64,000 bases of DNA from Solanum dulcamara (GCF_947179165.1 NC_077243.1:47322501-47386500), one strand, 5' to 3'; positions 11,820 to 24,697 are shown, counted from the stretch's first letter. Translations and numbers: made by a program. The notes: generated by a model not told the origin, from the letters alone.

Positions 11820-14800
11820 TGTCATGATCCAATTTCTCAGGTCATGATAATTTCTACTATTAGCACCAGTAGGTAAGCCGACCCATACCCCAGAATAGTG
11901 AGTAATTGGATGTCAGTGTAGAAGTCCAATAATTTAAACTAAAAACAATAATGAAATAACAAGAACACAAATGAACGGTGGAAGCAAACCAAAATATAGA
12001 GAAACTGAAAGATCCTTCCCAAAACATGGAAGTCACATCTACAAAGCTACTACAAAAAGAGTACAAGTTCCTAAAGTGGACCACAGAAATAAGACTATCT
12101 CAAAAAGCAAAAGCCAGATAAAATATATATATATACAGAAGGAGATGGGTAAATCTAGAACACTGTGTGTTCACTCTCACCTCCAATCAAGGTTGCAGTT
12201 GGCTCGGGATCAATGCTGATAGTTGGTACTCAAACCTACATTACCAAAATAGATGTAGAGTGTAGTATGAGTACCAAAAAATAGGTATCCAGTAAGCATC
12301 ATAGGCCGACTGAGCAAGATAAGAAAAAGAAAAATGAAAAGCAAGAACTAATCACCATTGAAGACAGAACAAAAAACAAGGTAGGTATGTACACGAGCAT
12401 ACTTAACACACAAGCAGAGAGAAACTAGCTAAATCCGCCAGGCTCCCATAAACTCCATGGGTACACACGTGCTAAAGTCTAATAGTAACAACCTAAATAG
12501 ATTCCTATAAGCCCAACAGAAGCAAAAATAGTCAAACTATCACGAGAGAATATGATGAAGTTCCTACAATGCCACCACTTCCTGCGGACTTGAACATAAC
12601 CATTCTGAAAGCTTGAAGCTTTAATCAAAGCTGAATCATAGTTAAGGACTTGAACCAAAGAATCATAAAAGTATCAGGGACTTGAACCAAGATTTGATAA
12701 TAACCAAGGACTTGAACCAAGTTGATAGATAATCGTGGTCTTAAACTATGTGCAAATTACACCAAGGACTTGAACCAAGGTAATAGATAATCGTGGACTC
12801 AAACCACAAGCAAAAGAGACCAAGGACTTGATCTAACGTAATAGATAATCGTGGACTCGAACCACATGAATAAGTGACCAAGGACTTGAACTAAGGTGAT
12901 ACATAATAGTGGACTTTAACCATGTATAAGAGAGACCAAGGACTTGAACCAAGGTGATAGATAATCGAGGACTCAAACAACGTGAAAAAAGACCAAGGAC
13001 TTGAACTAAGGTAATAGATAATCATGGAATCAAACCATAGCTAGTAAGTAGCGATAAACTTCAACCTAGGCTGATAACGGTGGTGGACTTGAACCATGAC
13101 TAAGTAAGGACAGGGAATCAAACCGAGGTAATAATACCAAGGCAAGGACTTGAACATCGCCCAATGGAGTAAATTGGGGACTTGAACCATGACAATGGTG
13201 AATCGATAAGAGATGCCTTATATCATAAATAAAAAAGTCAATACGGTGCCCTAGTAGATGCACATTAGGATAGTGGCTAACCAAGCGTCATGGGGAGTGC
13301 CATCAATAAATCACTCCAAGCTAAACCACATCCAACCAAAATCTACGAATAGACTTTCGGAATAGAAAACTAAGTGATGCAGAGCCAATATAAGAATAGG
13401 ACATTATGGAGATAAGGTTCCAAAGCTATGTTATTGCCTAGATAAAGCTCAGACTATTAGACTCAATTCTGCTATATCAGTCTACAGGGAGCTAATATGT
13501 CTGAAATGATGTTAGAGAATTTCTAAGGCCTAACAGTACCAAAATTGCGCAAGTCTAAGACAAGTGTCTAAGCCTAGACTAAAGCCAAACATCCATCCAA
13601 AGACATAAACAAAAGGCACAACACACACCACAAGGTATGGATGGTGAACAATAACATGAGATATGCTTTAACAGTTTAAATATTCCCCAAAAATAGCACC
13701 TCGGGCATAAATTCTAGGAATTTAGCATAATTGATGCCCAAAACCCTCCAAGCTCATACAATTCAGTTATAAATGCCTCAACATGCTTAGTCTAATGAGG
13801 GAAAAATGTATCCTACCTGTCGAATGTCAATACGGTCATTATGACACCAAAATTAACGAATTTAGAGATGATCCAATTTCAGAGTCAAAATCAGAAATTG
13901 TGGAACCCGCTTTGTAACTCACGGAATTAACTTTGACAATAGGTTCTAAATACTACCCCCACCTTATGTTACAAAAAGGAAAACAATTCATACAAAAAAT
14001 TAGCTACAATCTAAATATGCATCAAAATTTCAAGCTTAAGGCTAAAAGCAAGAAAGGACAACATTTAGCGATAGAGAATAAAAAAAATAAAGCCCCCACA
14101 ATTAAAACAATTCATGCCACAATGTTCCATGTAGAAAACCTCACAAATTAGCCCCAAGAATAGCTGAAAATGGAGCTAAAACAATCACAAAATAGAAATA
14201 AAAAATTGATAGCAATCTTAACTCGAAAATGTTTTAAAAAGTAGCTAAATCCATGATTTTACCTCACATGAAGCCTCCCCTCAAGATTCCGAGCTTAGCA
14301 ATGTATTCTTCACAAATTTCCTTGAAATTAGACCCTTGAAATGCCAAAATCGAGTTTATATAGATCAAGAAATTAATTCTCAAAGTTCTTCAAAAATTCA
14401 CTTCAAACATTAATTTTAGCTCAATTGAGTGCCCCAAATCAATTTCCAAGATCACTAATGCGTTCTCCTAAAATATTCTAACAAATTTCCCTTTTGAACC
14501 ACCCAATTTGGAGTTCTAGAACTCGAGTTATGGAGTTTTGAAGTTTGGAAAAAAGAAAAAAATGGGATTTTAAGCTTGCACCGTCACTGCTGCAAAACTT
14601 CTTTTTGGAAGTCCAAAATCTCCGATAGGGTAGGATTTGTTTGGATCCCCTTGCGCTCAAATGAGATATGCTACCGTTCCAAATTTGATGTTTCTGACTC
14701 GATGGCACATTCAAAATTCTCATACGAGGTCATTTTAACTAAAAGTGGTTCCTAAACCCAAGTGTCATTTTAAGCTAATTTCCATAACGGCTTTGAGTTT

Positions 14801-15264
14801 ATATCGGAAGTCTCAAAAAGTGAACGAGAGGTCATCCTAGACCAAATTCGATATTTCAAAACTAATTGCACTATCAAAAATTTGATCCAAGCATGTTTTC
14901 CTAGAACGTTGACCAAAGTCAACCTTATGCTAATGTTCAAAGACAAAAGAGCTAAATGGCTACAAACTCATACCAAAAGCTTCGATACTGATGCCGATAA
15001 TGCTACTGGATTAATTTTGCTATTTTTGAGCTGATGGAAACATGAGAATCCCATTCTGAGGTTGTTTATCAAAATTATGACCGAAGTTAACTTTTCAATT
15101 TATAAAAGCTCCAAGACAGGGAAATGTGCCTAAAACCCAAACGAACAACCAGGCGACTGAACAGTTAGTGCCAGCAAGTCATAAATAACTTGGGGTCACT
15201 ATAGCAACGCCCTAAATGAAGAAATGAATGCTTGTTTTCAAAAATGACCTGGAGAGTCATTACA
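11820..15264 (-). mobile_element. G 3' LTR
   Basis: Runs from TGTCATGATCC to GAGTCATTACA, so in minus sense it opens TGTAATGACTC. At 3.45 kb it is the longest intact LTR here, partly because of a 58 bp tandem array at 12703-13049. It follows the CTCGG at 11815-11819, a decayed copy of which (CTCAA) follows the far end of G at 19046. Confidence 0.8.
12703..13049 (-). repeat. 58 bp minisatellite in G LTR, about 6 copies
   Basis: Units begin ACCAAGGACTTGAAC at 12703, 12761, 12819, 12877, 12935 and 12992, a spacing of 58, 58, 58, 58 and 57. Weaker partial units flank the array. Each unit has a second half related to GATAATCGTGGACTC. LTRs of the same group near 28600 and 43000-45100 hold fewer, more diverged units, so the array expanded in this copy or was lost in others. 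Confidence 0.9.
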
Positions 15265-16500
15265 ATATCCACTACTAAAAGAAATTTTGTCTGCAAAAGT
15301 AAGGATCAAGAAGTACTTGAAGGCTCAAATAATCCGGGGAACTGTGCCAACATATCTTGCTCAGCCTCCCAGGTAGACTCCTCGACTAGACAATGCCTCC
15401 AATAGACCTTAACTATAGGAATGGTTCTGGATCACAATTGTCTGACATTTCTAGATAAAATAGCATTTGGCTCCTCAATATAACTTAGATGATTATCCAA
15501 CTCAACCGTATCATACTGGAGCACATGGGACTTGTTTGGAACATACTATCACAGCATTAAAATATGATAGATCGAATGAATAGCTTAAAAGGCCAAAGGT
15601 AAATCTAACTCATATACAACATCACCAACTATCCTCAATATCAAAAAAGGGTTCACGGCTGCGAATCCAATCCAATAGAGATGAATACAACCCCACATAG
15701 GCTAGACATATAGGGAATCAAAGATGTCAAGTCGAACCATCCAGTTAGCTAAGGAATGGATGAACAAAGCTAAATGTCACTCCACAGTAGAATGAAAGGC
15801 TAGACTACCCATACTCACTATCTTTCAACTCAAGGTATCTACTACTACATTCGCCTTGCTTGGATGGCAGAGAATAGAGAGGTCGTAGTCCTTCAATAGC
15901 TCTATCCAAAGGCTTTGCCTCAATTTAAGATCCCTTTGACTCATAATGTACTGAATGCTCTTATAATTAGTGTAGATCTCGCATTGAACTCCATACAGGT
16001 AGTGCTTCCAAATGTTAAGCACAAAAACTACCCCCGCCAACTCCAAGTCATGAGTGGGCTAGTTGCGCACATGCAACATAAGTTATTGAACACAAAAGCA
16101 CTAACTAGGCCCTACTGTATCAGTGAACAACCCAAATCAATACCGTATGCATCACAATAAATGGTGAATCCCTTGCCCTCAACTAGAAGAGTCAATATAG
16201 GAGTAGTGGTAAGTACCTCTTTGAGCCACATAAAGCTTATCTCACACTTCTCCAACGACAAAAATAGAATGCCCTGGCGAGTCAATCGAGTCAAGGGCAC
16301 TGCTATAATAAAAAAACCCTCAACAGAGCACCTATAGTACTCTGCCAATCTGATGAAGCTACGAATCTCAGCCATAGAGAACGAATAACATCAATCTTCA
16401 CTGGATCTACCATAAAGCCATGCTTGGACACACATGCCCCAAGAATTCTTCCGACTTAAGCCAAAACTCACACTTTGACAACTTGGCACAAAAGCCGCTA
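15265..16500 (-). pseudogene. G pol remnant: chromodomain, RNase H, RT tail
   Basis: In minus sense the order is an RT tail (RSFIRLAEYYR, 16112-16375), RNase H ([11 protein letters not shown] and [11 protein letters not shown], 15825-16046) and the chromodomain (VKVYWRHCLVEESTWEAE), ending at a stop at 15306-15308. The integrase catalytic core and zinc finger are missing: near 15655 the sequence passes straight from the GPY/F region to the RNase H tail region. The upstream RT and all gag are lost at the join with the D-type LTR at 16500. It cannot encode a working enzyme. The chromodomain marks it as a chromovirus. Confidence 0.75.
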
Positions 16501-18113
16501 GTTGTTTGGAGTTGTATTGGGTAATGTTGAAGTGATTTATTTATATATATGCTACTGGTTGTTTTTGTTGGTATGGTTTTTGATATTTTGGCCGAGTTGA
16601 AATCTCAAAGATGTTGAATTTATAGGGGAGATGCTGCCCAATTTTCGGTAACTTCGGAGCTAGTAATAAGCTAGTTAAGGGAATGGATAAGGAAATGATT
16701 CCTATGGATACGTGGATGTAGAGTTTGAAATTGGAAAGTGAAAGGTTATTAATCTTAGTATTAATTTCATGTTAAATAGGTTCAAGAGACGACGAGGCGA
16801 ATGTATTAGGAGTAATCCAGAAGAGGTATGTAAAGCTAACTGTTCCTTCTTTTGGCATGTCTTTGGCATAAGTATGTAAAGCTAACCGTTGTTTCTCCTG
16901 GCATATTTTGACATAAGTATATAAAGCTAATCTTCCTTTTTGGCATGACTTTTATGAAATAAGTATATGACTTTTATATGATTCTAAGGAAGCTCCTATT
17001 CGTAGAGCCGCTAGGATGGCCAACTTCTTGATTTTCCAAAGGATATTTTATCATGCCTAGATACGTGTATATGATTCCAAAAGTTCTATTTGGATATAAA
17101 TCATAGTGATATTCAAAAGGTACTTGATATGACTCTTGTCTTGATTTTTGAATAATAACTTATTTTGTTAACTCCATCGAGTCTCAAAAATGATTTAAAG
17201 TGCATTTAGTTTCTCACTACTCCACTCGTGGATGCCTCAATGCTTCCTTCACTGAGCCCGGGTCAGGTTTTGTTATAATGCATATTTCTCTGCATCATTT
17301 GCCATTCCCCAATGTGAGGGAGCAGATACGCCCTGTACATGGGTTTGATTTGTGGAGTTATGATGTGCCATTTACACATATGATATTATATGATCTTATA
17401 TGACCATTTGATAGGATATGATTTGTTACGGAGAAATTCCTTACTCTGGAGTTATGATGTGCTGTGGCGCCAGTGACGGAGTGGCGACCATGATTTGTTC
17501 ACCGAGTCCCATAATAGGGCCGGATATGGCATATATTTTTCTGCATACATTATCTGTAGTTATGAAAAGCATTTTGATATTCTGGATATTTTGCTCATTT
17601 GTGCACCTTCTATTCTGGTAATGGCTTTACCTATTACAGACCATGCTTTACATACTCGGTATATTGGCCGTACTGACCCCCTTTCTTCGGGGGCTGCATT
17701 ACATGCCCGCAGGTACAAATGCTCAATTTGCTGATCCGTTCTCTTAGGACATCAACCCTATTAGTTGACAGTGCTCCTTTGTTCGGATCCCTATTTTGGT
17801 ACTATTTTTTCTGTTGTACATTTGTACATATTGGTTAAGGGTACGATGGGGACCTATCCTATCATATGACTAGGCTATCATTCTGTAGAGGTCTGTAGAC
17901 TTGTGATGTGGGTTATGTATATACATTTTGGGCTTTGTATTTCGTGATGGCCTTAACGGCCCTCTTGTTCTATATCTGTTCTCATGCACTCTCTAGCAAC
18001 CTCTTTTTGATTTCTACTTTTGTTTATTCTGCTAACACGCTAAGTGGGGCTAAGGGTACGTATGGGTGCCCAACTCAGGCACCAATCATGGCCTATGGAG
18101 TTGGGTCGTGACA
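16501..18113 (+). mobile_element. D-type LTR fragment inside G, 5' end missing
   Basis: It matches D from its GTTGTTTG block (30600) onward, in the same order: the GCTGCCC block, ACCGAGTCCC units, and CTTTCTTCGGGGGCTGC with ATGCCCGCAGGTA near 17690. It ends GGGTCGTGACA. Roughly the first 1.4 kb of the LTR is absent. The left flank is G pol and the right flank is G 5' LTR, so its arrival or later loss deleted the middle of G. Short ORFs here have no recognisable product. Confidence 0.75.
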
Positions 18114-19045
18114 CCTTGAATCGCCAAAATAAAGTTTATATAGACTAAGAAGTTAATTTCCAAAGTTCTTCAAAAATTCACTCCAAAAATTACCCAATGC
18201 AGCAGTTAAAATCAAGATTTTACCTCAATCGAATGCCTTAAATTAGTTTTTGAGCTCACCAATGCGTTCTTCTCAAAATATGTCCAAAATATGCCTTTTG
18301 AACCACCCAGTTTGAATCTCTAGAGCTCAAGTTATAGGTTTTGAAGTTTGGAGAAAAAACCCAAATAGGGGATTTTTAAGCTTGCACCAGCACTGCTGCA
18401 ATACCTCTTTTTTGATAAGTCAAAAATCTCAGACAGGGTGCTTGAGATTCGTTCAGAACCCCATGCGCGCATATGAGATATGCTACCCCACCAAATTTGA
18501 CATTTTAGACTCAATGGCGCATTCAAAATTAATATATGATATCATTAAAACAAAAATTGGGTCCCACAACCAAGTTTTATTTTAAGCCAAATTTCACAGC
18601 GGGCATCGAAATTAGATTAAAAGCCTCGGAAAGTGAATGAAGGGTAATTCTAGACCAAACTCGACATTCTAGAAATAACTGCACTATCAAAATTTTCATC
18701 TGAGCATGTTTTCCCAGGATGTTACTAACTTTCAAAGGCAAAAGTGCCAAATGGCCCCAAACTCATACCGATTACCTCGACACTCGTGCCGACTATGCTA
18801 CTAATCTAATTTAGAATTTTGGAGCTGATAGAATGGTCAAAATCTCATTTGAGGTCGTTTATCTGAGATTATTACCGAAGTCAAATTTTAATTTATAAAA
18901 GCTCCAACAAAGGGAATTGGGCTTAAAATTCAAACAAACGACCAGGAGATCTAACAGTCAGTGCCAAAAAGTCAGAAATGACTTGGGATCTCTATAGTAA
19001 TACTCAAAATGATGAAATGCAAATACTACATGGAGGGTTATTACA
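18114..19045 (-). mobile_element. G 5' LTR remnant
   Basis: About 930 bp matching the far end of the G 3' LTR (its CCTTGAA block near 14334 onward). It ends GGGTTATTACA, the LTR start in minus sense. The rest of this LTR is missing to the left. It is followed by CTCAA, the decayed target duplication. Confidence 0.75.
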
Positions 19046-19496
19046 CTCAAAATGTGAATGAAGGGTCGTTCTAGACCAAACTCGATATTTTGGTACTAAC
19101 CGCGATGTCCGAATTTTCGCCTAGGTGTGTTTTCTAATAATATTGACCAAAGTCAAACATAGGCTAAATTTCAAGACAAAAGTAACAAATGGTCCCAAAC
19201 TTGTATTGATTGCATCGATTTTGTGCCAGCCATGCTACTAGCCTAATTTTAACATTTTGGAGCTGATGAAACAGTCAAAATTCTATTCTGAAGTCATTTT
19301 CCTAAAGTTATAATCAAAGTCAACTTTTTAAGTTATAAAAGCTCTAAAACAGGGAAATGGGCATAAAACACAGACGAATGACGAGGCGATTGAACTACCG
19401 GTGCTAGCTGGTAATAAATGACCTGACGTTGCTACAGGATTTCTCTAAACAATGAAACTGCGGGAGTTTTAGTAAAATGACCTGGAGGGTCATTAC

Positions 19497-19497
<1 letters not shown>
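19046..19497 (-). mobile_element. F 5' LTR, second part
   Basis: Resumes the F LTR exactly where it stopped at 11819 (CCTCGG, then AAAGTGAATGAAGG in intact relatives). It ends GGTCATTACA. It repeats the content of 18630-19045 because G and F belong to related families. This is a nested structure, not a local duplication. Confidence 0.7.
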
Positions 19498-19567
<70 letters not shown>

Positions 19568-19622
19568 TATAATAATAATAATAATAATAATAAAATAATA
19601 ATTATGATTATTATTATTATTC
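19498..19622. repeat. (TAA)n microsatellite
   Basis: About 35 TAA units with a few interruptions, ending in an inverted ATTATT run. It begins at the first base outside the F LTR. Confidence 0.95.
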
Positions 19623-20311
19623 TTAAACACAAGTGGTTCATCCTTTGGAAATTTAATTAAGTTAAACTAAACAAGGTTAGACAAGTAAATTATATCAAAA
19701 AAGAATAACAAAGGAAAGACAATCATAAACTTGGGCCCTTGCCCAAATTTCAAACTGCTAGGTGGTTAGGCCCAAATTCATCCCTATATCTAGTGTATAT
19801 ACACACACAGTATATCACTTATATATCTCCTCTAAAGAACCTGTATATTAGCTTTCCGGACCTGTTCATCAACTTTATATTCTGTCTTTTGAAAAGGTTG
19901 ACTCGATAAGAAAGAATATGGGCCTCTATGGCCCATTCGAAGTGCAAATAAAGAGACATTTGAGTCCAAATTGGAATCCACTAATGATCACATGAGAATA
20001 AATGGAAAGGGATTAATATCTATCCATAATGATAATAAGACTAACAATAAAGTGAAACAATCAAAAGAAAAGAAAAATCTAGGCACGAATGAATTACTAG
20101 AAAGTTTAACAAATTTCAACTTTCAAATGTAAGGAAAAATATTTAGAGGAAGCAACAACTTAATATCAACTATCAATCTTAAAGTACATCCAGAATTAAA
20201 TTAAATTCCAAAATAATATTAAGGAGAACTGAAGGTATTTGTTCAATTTGTTTCAATAGAAATTTAAATTTCAAATGTAAGACTATGAATTCTTAGGAAG
20301 TAACCAAGCCA
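19623..20311. other. Unassigned AT-rich sequence
   Basis: About 690 bp between the microsatellite and element A. I see no gene, LTR block or primer site. It may be the old sequence into which A and F were inserted. Confidence 0.4.
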
Positions 20312-20390
20312 TGTAAGACCCTCAAAGTTGAAAAGTCGAAATAAAGGAAAATTTTAAGAGAAATAGACTATTCCAGGGTCTTCGAGTTGA

Positions 20391-20405
20391 CCTACGAGTC
20401 GTAGG
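20391..20405. repeat. Short palindrome in A LTR
   Basis: CCTACGAGTCGTAGG has perfect 7 bp arms around a single G. Diverged copies of the motif (ACGAGTCATAGG, CGACTAGTAGG, AAGTCGTAAGG) recur to about 20730 and again in LTR2 from 27240 to 27560. Confidence 0.7.
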
Positions 20406-21621
20406 AACTCTTAGATTCATACGAGTGACTCATAGGGTTGACCCTGAGGGTTGGAAAATTTGTTAAGGAAGTGGGTTCACGATTCAAGGTTATGACTATA
20501 GGGAAAATGGTGACTCGTAGATTGAGTCGTGGATGAGACCTCAAGTTTTGTAAAATTGACAAGTCTAGTACTTTTGTTGTGACTCAACATGACGAGTCAT
20601 AGGAATGTTGACTATTCTTATAGAGGACTAGTAGGATGAGTCCTAAGTTTGGATTTTTGACTAATTGAAGGGGGAAGTTGATGAATCATTTGTACGACTA
20701 GTAGGAGAATTGACAAGTCGTAAGGATTCATAGAAGCCAAAGGTGTTTTTCAGTAGCTATTGTTTCATGTACTTGTGTTTGATGGTTTGGGTCTACGACA
20801 CGTATAGGAAATAAAAACCCATAGAGGGACATTCATAAGGTTGTATGGGTTGATCTTTAATTTTGCATAGGTGTTAAGATTTCTTTAGTGTGGGAATAGA
20901 TTTGGAGATGTTTTAAGGTCACAAGAATCCTCTAGCACAAAGTTGAGTTGAAAGCATCCTTACCGATTGAGTTTAGGTGAAAGATTTTACTTGGGTCAAC
21001 TTTAAATGATCATATCTCCTAGAATATGTAGAATTACATGGCACATGACTATCAAATTAAAGGTCTTGGAGTCTTCATTCTAACGCCATCAAGTTTACCT
21101 CATTTCCAATTCGTAATAACAAGTTATGACCATTTTACTAATGACTGCTATATTAGAAATTTTAGGACCTTGAGTTACGACTCTTAGGAAAAAGCTACGA
21201 ACCATAGAAATGTTTAAAACTCATAAACATAAGTCATAAACGAAGATCAAATGGTCATTTTTCATCATTTTTCAAGGGTTGTCAGGATGAATTGGGTCTA
21301 AGACCCATAAACCTTTTGATGACTCATAAAGAGTGATTTGTAGAGTAGTCTTCTGATCAGGTTTCATGAGGATTTGTTTGGTTTTTTCCCTATAAATTCC
21401 TTAATGTATGTGGACATTTTTGAGACTGGGTTCTCAACTATTGTCTACCCTAAGTATAACTAAAGACTCATTCTGACACTAAGTCCCAAATTCACAAAAC
21501 CCTCCTCTTCCAAAGCTTCTCTCAAAGTCTTCTCCATCTCAAGCAAAAGCTAGGGTTCCATCAAAGATCTTCAAGTGTCCATTTTCAAGCATTGCATTTG
21601 GTCCTTATTCCCCAAGGTGTG

Positions 21622-23446
21622 TGTAATGACTCCCCAGGTCATTTTTGAATTAAAGAATTCATTCCATTGTTTAGAGTATTCCTGTAGTGACCTTAAGTAA
21701 TTTATGACTTGCTGGAACTGACCGTTCCATCGCTTGGTCGTTGGTTTAGGTTTTAGGGTTGTTTCTCTATTTTGGAGCTTTTAGAACTTTAAAAGTTGAC
21801 TTCGGTCATAACCTTAGGAAAAGGACCTCAGAACAAAATTCTAACAGTTCCATCCGCTCCAAAATGACCAAATTAGGCTAGTAGCAAGATCGAAATGAGT
21901 ACCAAGGTAATCAGTACGAGTTTAGGACCATCTGAGGCTTTTGCCTTTGAAATTTGGCCTATAGTTGACTTTGATCAACTTTCTAATAAAACGTGCTTGG
22001 ATGAAAAATTCTGACAGCTCAGTTAGTTCCGAAATATTGAGTGTGGTCTTGAATGACCCTTGGGTATGGGACCCACTTTTATTCTTCACGACCTCATATG
22101 GAAATTTTGACTATACCATTGAGTCTGTAATGTCGAATTTGGTGGGGTAGAGTATCTCATATGCACGCATGGGATTTTCAATGAATTTTGAGCACCCCTT
22201 CAAAATATTTTAACTTGAAAAATATTAGCTTTTTAGTTGATATCTAGTGCAGCCTAAATTACTCCGTGTGATCACGGGCCCTTGACCGCATTCGTGGAGC
22301 TATAGGAAATTGTTCTCCACGTTCACTGAGCCTTGGCTGCGTTCGCGAAGGTGTATGTCTTTTACCTCTGCATTCGTGGGCCTCTGGCCATATTTTCAAA
22401 AGGCAAGCTTCTTGACCTCTGCATTCGTGGGCCACTGTGGCTGCATTTGCGAAGGCCAAATCTTGCTCTTTTAATAAAAGACCAAGTATGAATTTTCAGA
22501 ATTTCTTCTAAGTTTGAAATCTCCATATCTCCTTCCATACAATCTCAAAATAGGTGATTCAAAGGTCTAGATTCAATAGAATTTCGCGGGGAATCCAATG
22601 GTAAGATCAGAAACTTGAGGTGAAGCTTTGTGTAAGGTAAAATTTACATAATTAGCTATTATTCTAGTAATTTTTGGATTAAAATTTGGTAGAACTTTGG
22701 GAGATTTTATCTTGATCATATGAGCTCTATTTTTAGTAATATTTTAGGCTACATTGTAGAGTTTTTTGCAAGGAACGTCGTGGTATAACTTTTCTCATGG
22801 AGCGTACCCATCAGGTTTTTTATATCCTGGCAAATTTAGTAAGATTCTTTCTCTTTGTTTGTTAGTACGCTCGGTGCATACCTACATTTACTTCTTTCCC
22901 TGTCTTTGGTTGTGACTCTTTTACTCGCATTTTATTTTACTTTTTTCTTATCTTGCTCAGTTCCTTATGATGCCTATTGGGCTCCTCTTATTTTTTGTAC
23001 TCATACTATACTCTGCATTTATTTTCGTGATGCAAGTCCGAGTACGAGCTACCAGTGTTGATTCAAGCCAGCTACAGTAGTGATCGGAGGAGAGGGTGAG
23101 CACATTGATTCCTAGATTTACTCATCTCCTTGTGTATATACATTTTGACTATCTTTAGCATTTTGAGATCTCTCTGTTTCTGTGGTCCACTTTTGGAACT
23201 TGTACTCTTTTACTAGTAGCTCTGTATATGTGACTTCTAGGTTCTAGGTGGAATCTTTTTGGTTTGTATATATTTAGTTGCTTCCTCCCGTTCGTGTATG
23301 CTCCTGTTATTTCTTTACTATTTTAGATTGTGTTGCTAGTGTTCTACCCTGACATTCCATTACTCACAATTCAGGGATATAAGTTTGCTTGCCTACTGGT
23401 GGGTCGTAGTAGGTGCCATCATGACTAGAGAAATTAGGTCATGACA
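21622..23446 (+). mobile_element. Solo LTR S (chromovirus group)
   Basis: Runs TGTAATGACTCC to GGTCATGACA, 1825 bp, with no internal sequence. Flanks are GTGTG at 21617-21621 and GTATG at 23447-23451. The matching place in LTR2 (48044-48048) reads AAGGTATGGG with no insert, so the original target was GTATG and the left copy has one change. It is shorter than its relatives (3.1-3.4 kb) because it lacks the block holding the ACTTGAACC tandem units. It carries GCATTCGTGG-type repeats at 22262-22460, then CTTTTAATAAAAGACC. Confidence 0.9.
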
Positions 23447-24697
23447 GTATGTGGGTCTTATTCATGGGTTCTTCCACCCTTGGAGCCCAAGTATTTTTCA
23501 AACCTAGAAACTAAATTTCCCAATTTGTGAAAGTAATGTGTTTTCATATCATAATTTCAAAATACATAGATTACTGAATATTTAAAGTATATTTAGCTAT
23601 CTTAGCGTACATTGGTCCTTATTTGTATGAAATTGATGACTTCTATCAAAGGTCCTTATGTGAAGGCATGAAATGGGTTTTAAAGTGAATTGGTGGGTTG
23701 TTTCATGTATTTTTTAAATTGATGATTCTATTACTCTCATGCATGCTAGTGCTGATGTAAATGATTTGAAGTTGAATTGTCTAAACCTACCATGTTTTAC
23801 CATGAATTTTGATGAATGTTCAATTGATTCAAATAGGTTCTAACCTAATGTTGACAAAGGTTTATTTACTAAGAATGTGAAGGTTTTTAAATAATGATTG
23901 AATGATGATGAAAGGGCTTCTTAGCCTAAGAATGGATTCTATGTGATAAGGACAATTCTCACATTTGATTTATCAAGTTTTAATGAGCTATTCTATCGAA
24001 TGATGCTATGCTGCTCTTAAGCTATATAAATGATTGTACCTTGTGTTATATGAACTATTTCATGTTATATCTCAGATGGTATTAATGTTGGTTATAGTTA
24101 TCTTCTCACATATATAGGATTTAAATGCTATCTACTTGAATTCTCATACATGCACGCACTTTAGTACTTACCTTATAAATTTCCTTAATGTTTTACATTA
24201 TATTGCATGCCTACATACCTAGTACATTCCAAGTAGTAATGCATAATATATTGCCTACATGTTCTCACCATGTAGGGGTAATTGTTCCTCCTCGATCTTC
24301 TTTACGTGGCTAAATCAGATTAGCTTGAAGATTACGTGTGGTGAATTACCATGTTTTGGGAATAACATCCTTTTTATTCTAGATTATGTTATGTAGAACA
24401 TTAAGACTTATATTATGGCATTTCTTGACACTTATTTTGAGGGTGAGATAGGGACATGTCTAAGCCCCCGCTAAGTCTATTAGTAGAGGTATGTTTGGAC
24501 ACAAATATATGATGATCAAAGGTTGATGGTAACTTTTATTCTATGATATTCTCCCTTAGTCTCGAACCCTCTTACTTCCTCTTATTGTTTGACGTCATTA
24601 CCTATGAAAGGATAATTAAATGCTAAAAGGCTTGGGTGAGGTACCTCAGGGTTCCTCATTCATCGCGTCACATCTAGGACTTGGGATGTGGCAAAGT

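Larger units (their letters stand above)
20312..24693 (+). mobile_element. Element A LTR1, with solo LTR S inside
   Basis: Starts TGTAAGACCC and ends at GGATGTGGCA just before the primer site. Without the insert S (21622-23446 plus 5 bp) it is about 2.55 kb, close to LTR2 (27160-27728 plus 47350-49299, about 2.5 kb). The first 430 bp hold repeated TACGAGTCGTAGG-like motifs. The last part has ATTGCATGCCTACATAC, GGGTGAGATAGGGAC and AGCCCCCGC blocks, which are shared with solo LTR E. No gene inside. Confidence 0.85.

Noticed and set aside
12853..12863. Possible tRNA genes, from the repeated GGTTCGA-type motif
   Set aside because: No acceptor stem, anticodon arm or A-box at the right spacing; the motif is one part of a 58 bp LTR repeat.
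12703..13049. CRISPR-like regular array
   Set aside because: Whole units repeat without unique spacers, the setting is a plant LTR, and no cas genes exist.
13066..13284. ORF as a host gene
   Set aside because: It lies in the LTR of G, has low-complexity composition, and has no matching frame in sister LTRs.
18630..19497. Local tandem duplication
   Set aside because: Each half ends in its own LTR start (TTATTACA and GGTCATTACA), and the join matches a nested element with a decayed target copy.
19498..19622. Replication origin or matrix attachment site in the TAA array
   Set aside because: AT-richness alone is not evidence; no supporting motif was seen.
22259..22459. ORF in solo LTR S
   Set aside because: It reads through the repeated GCATTCGTGG cassette and reflects that repeat, not a protein.
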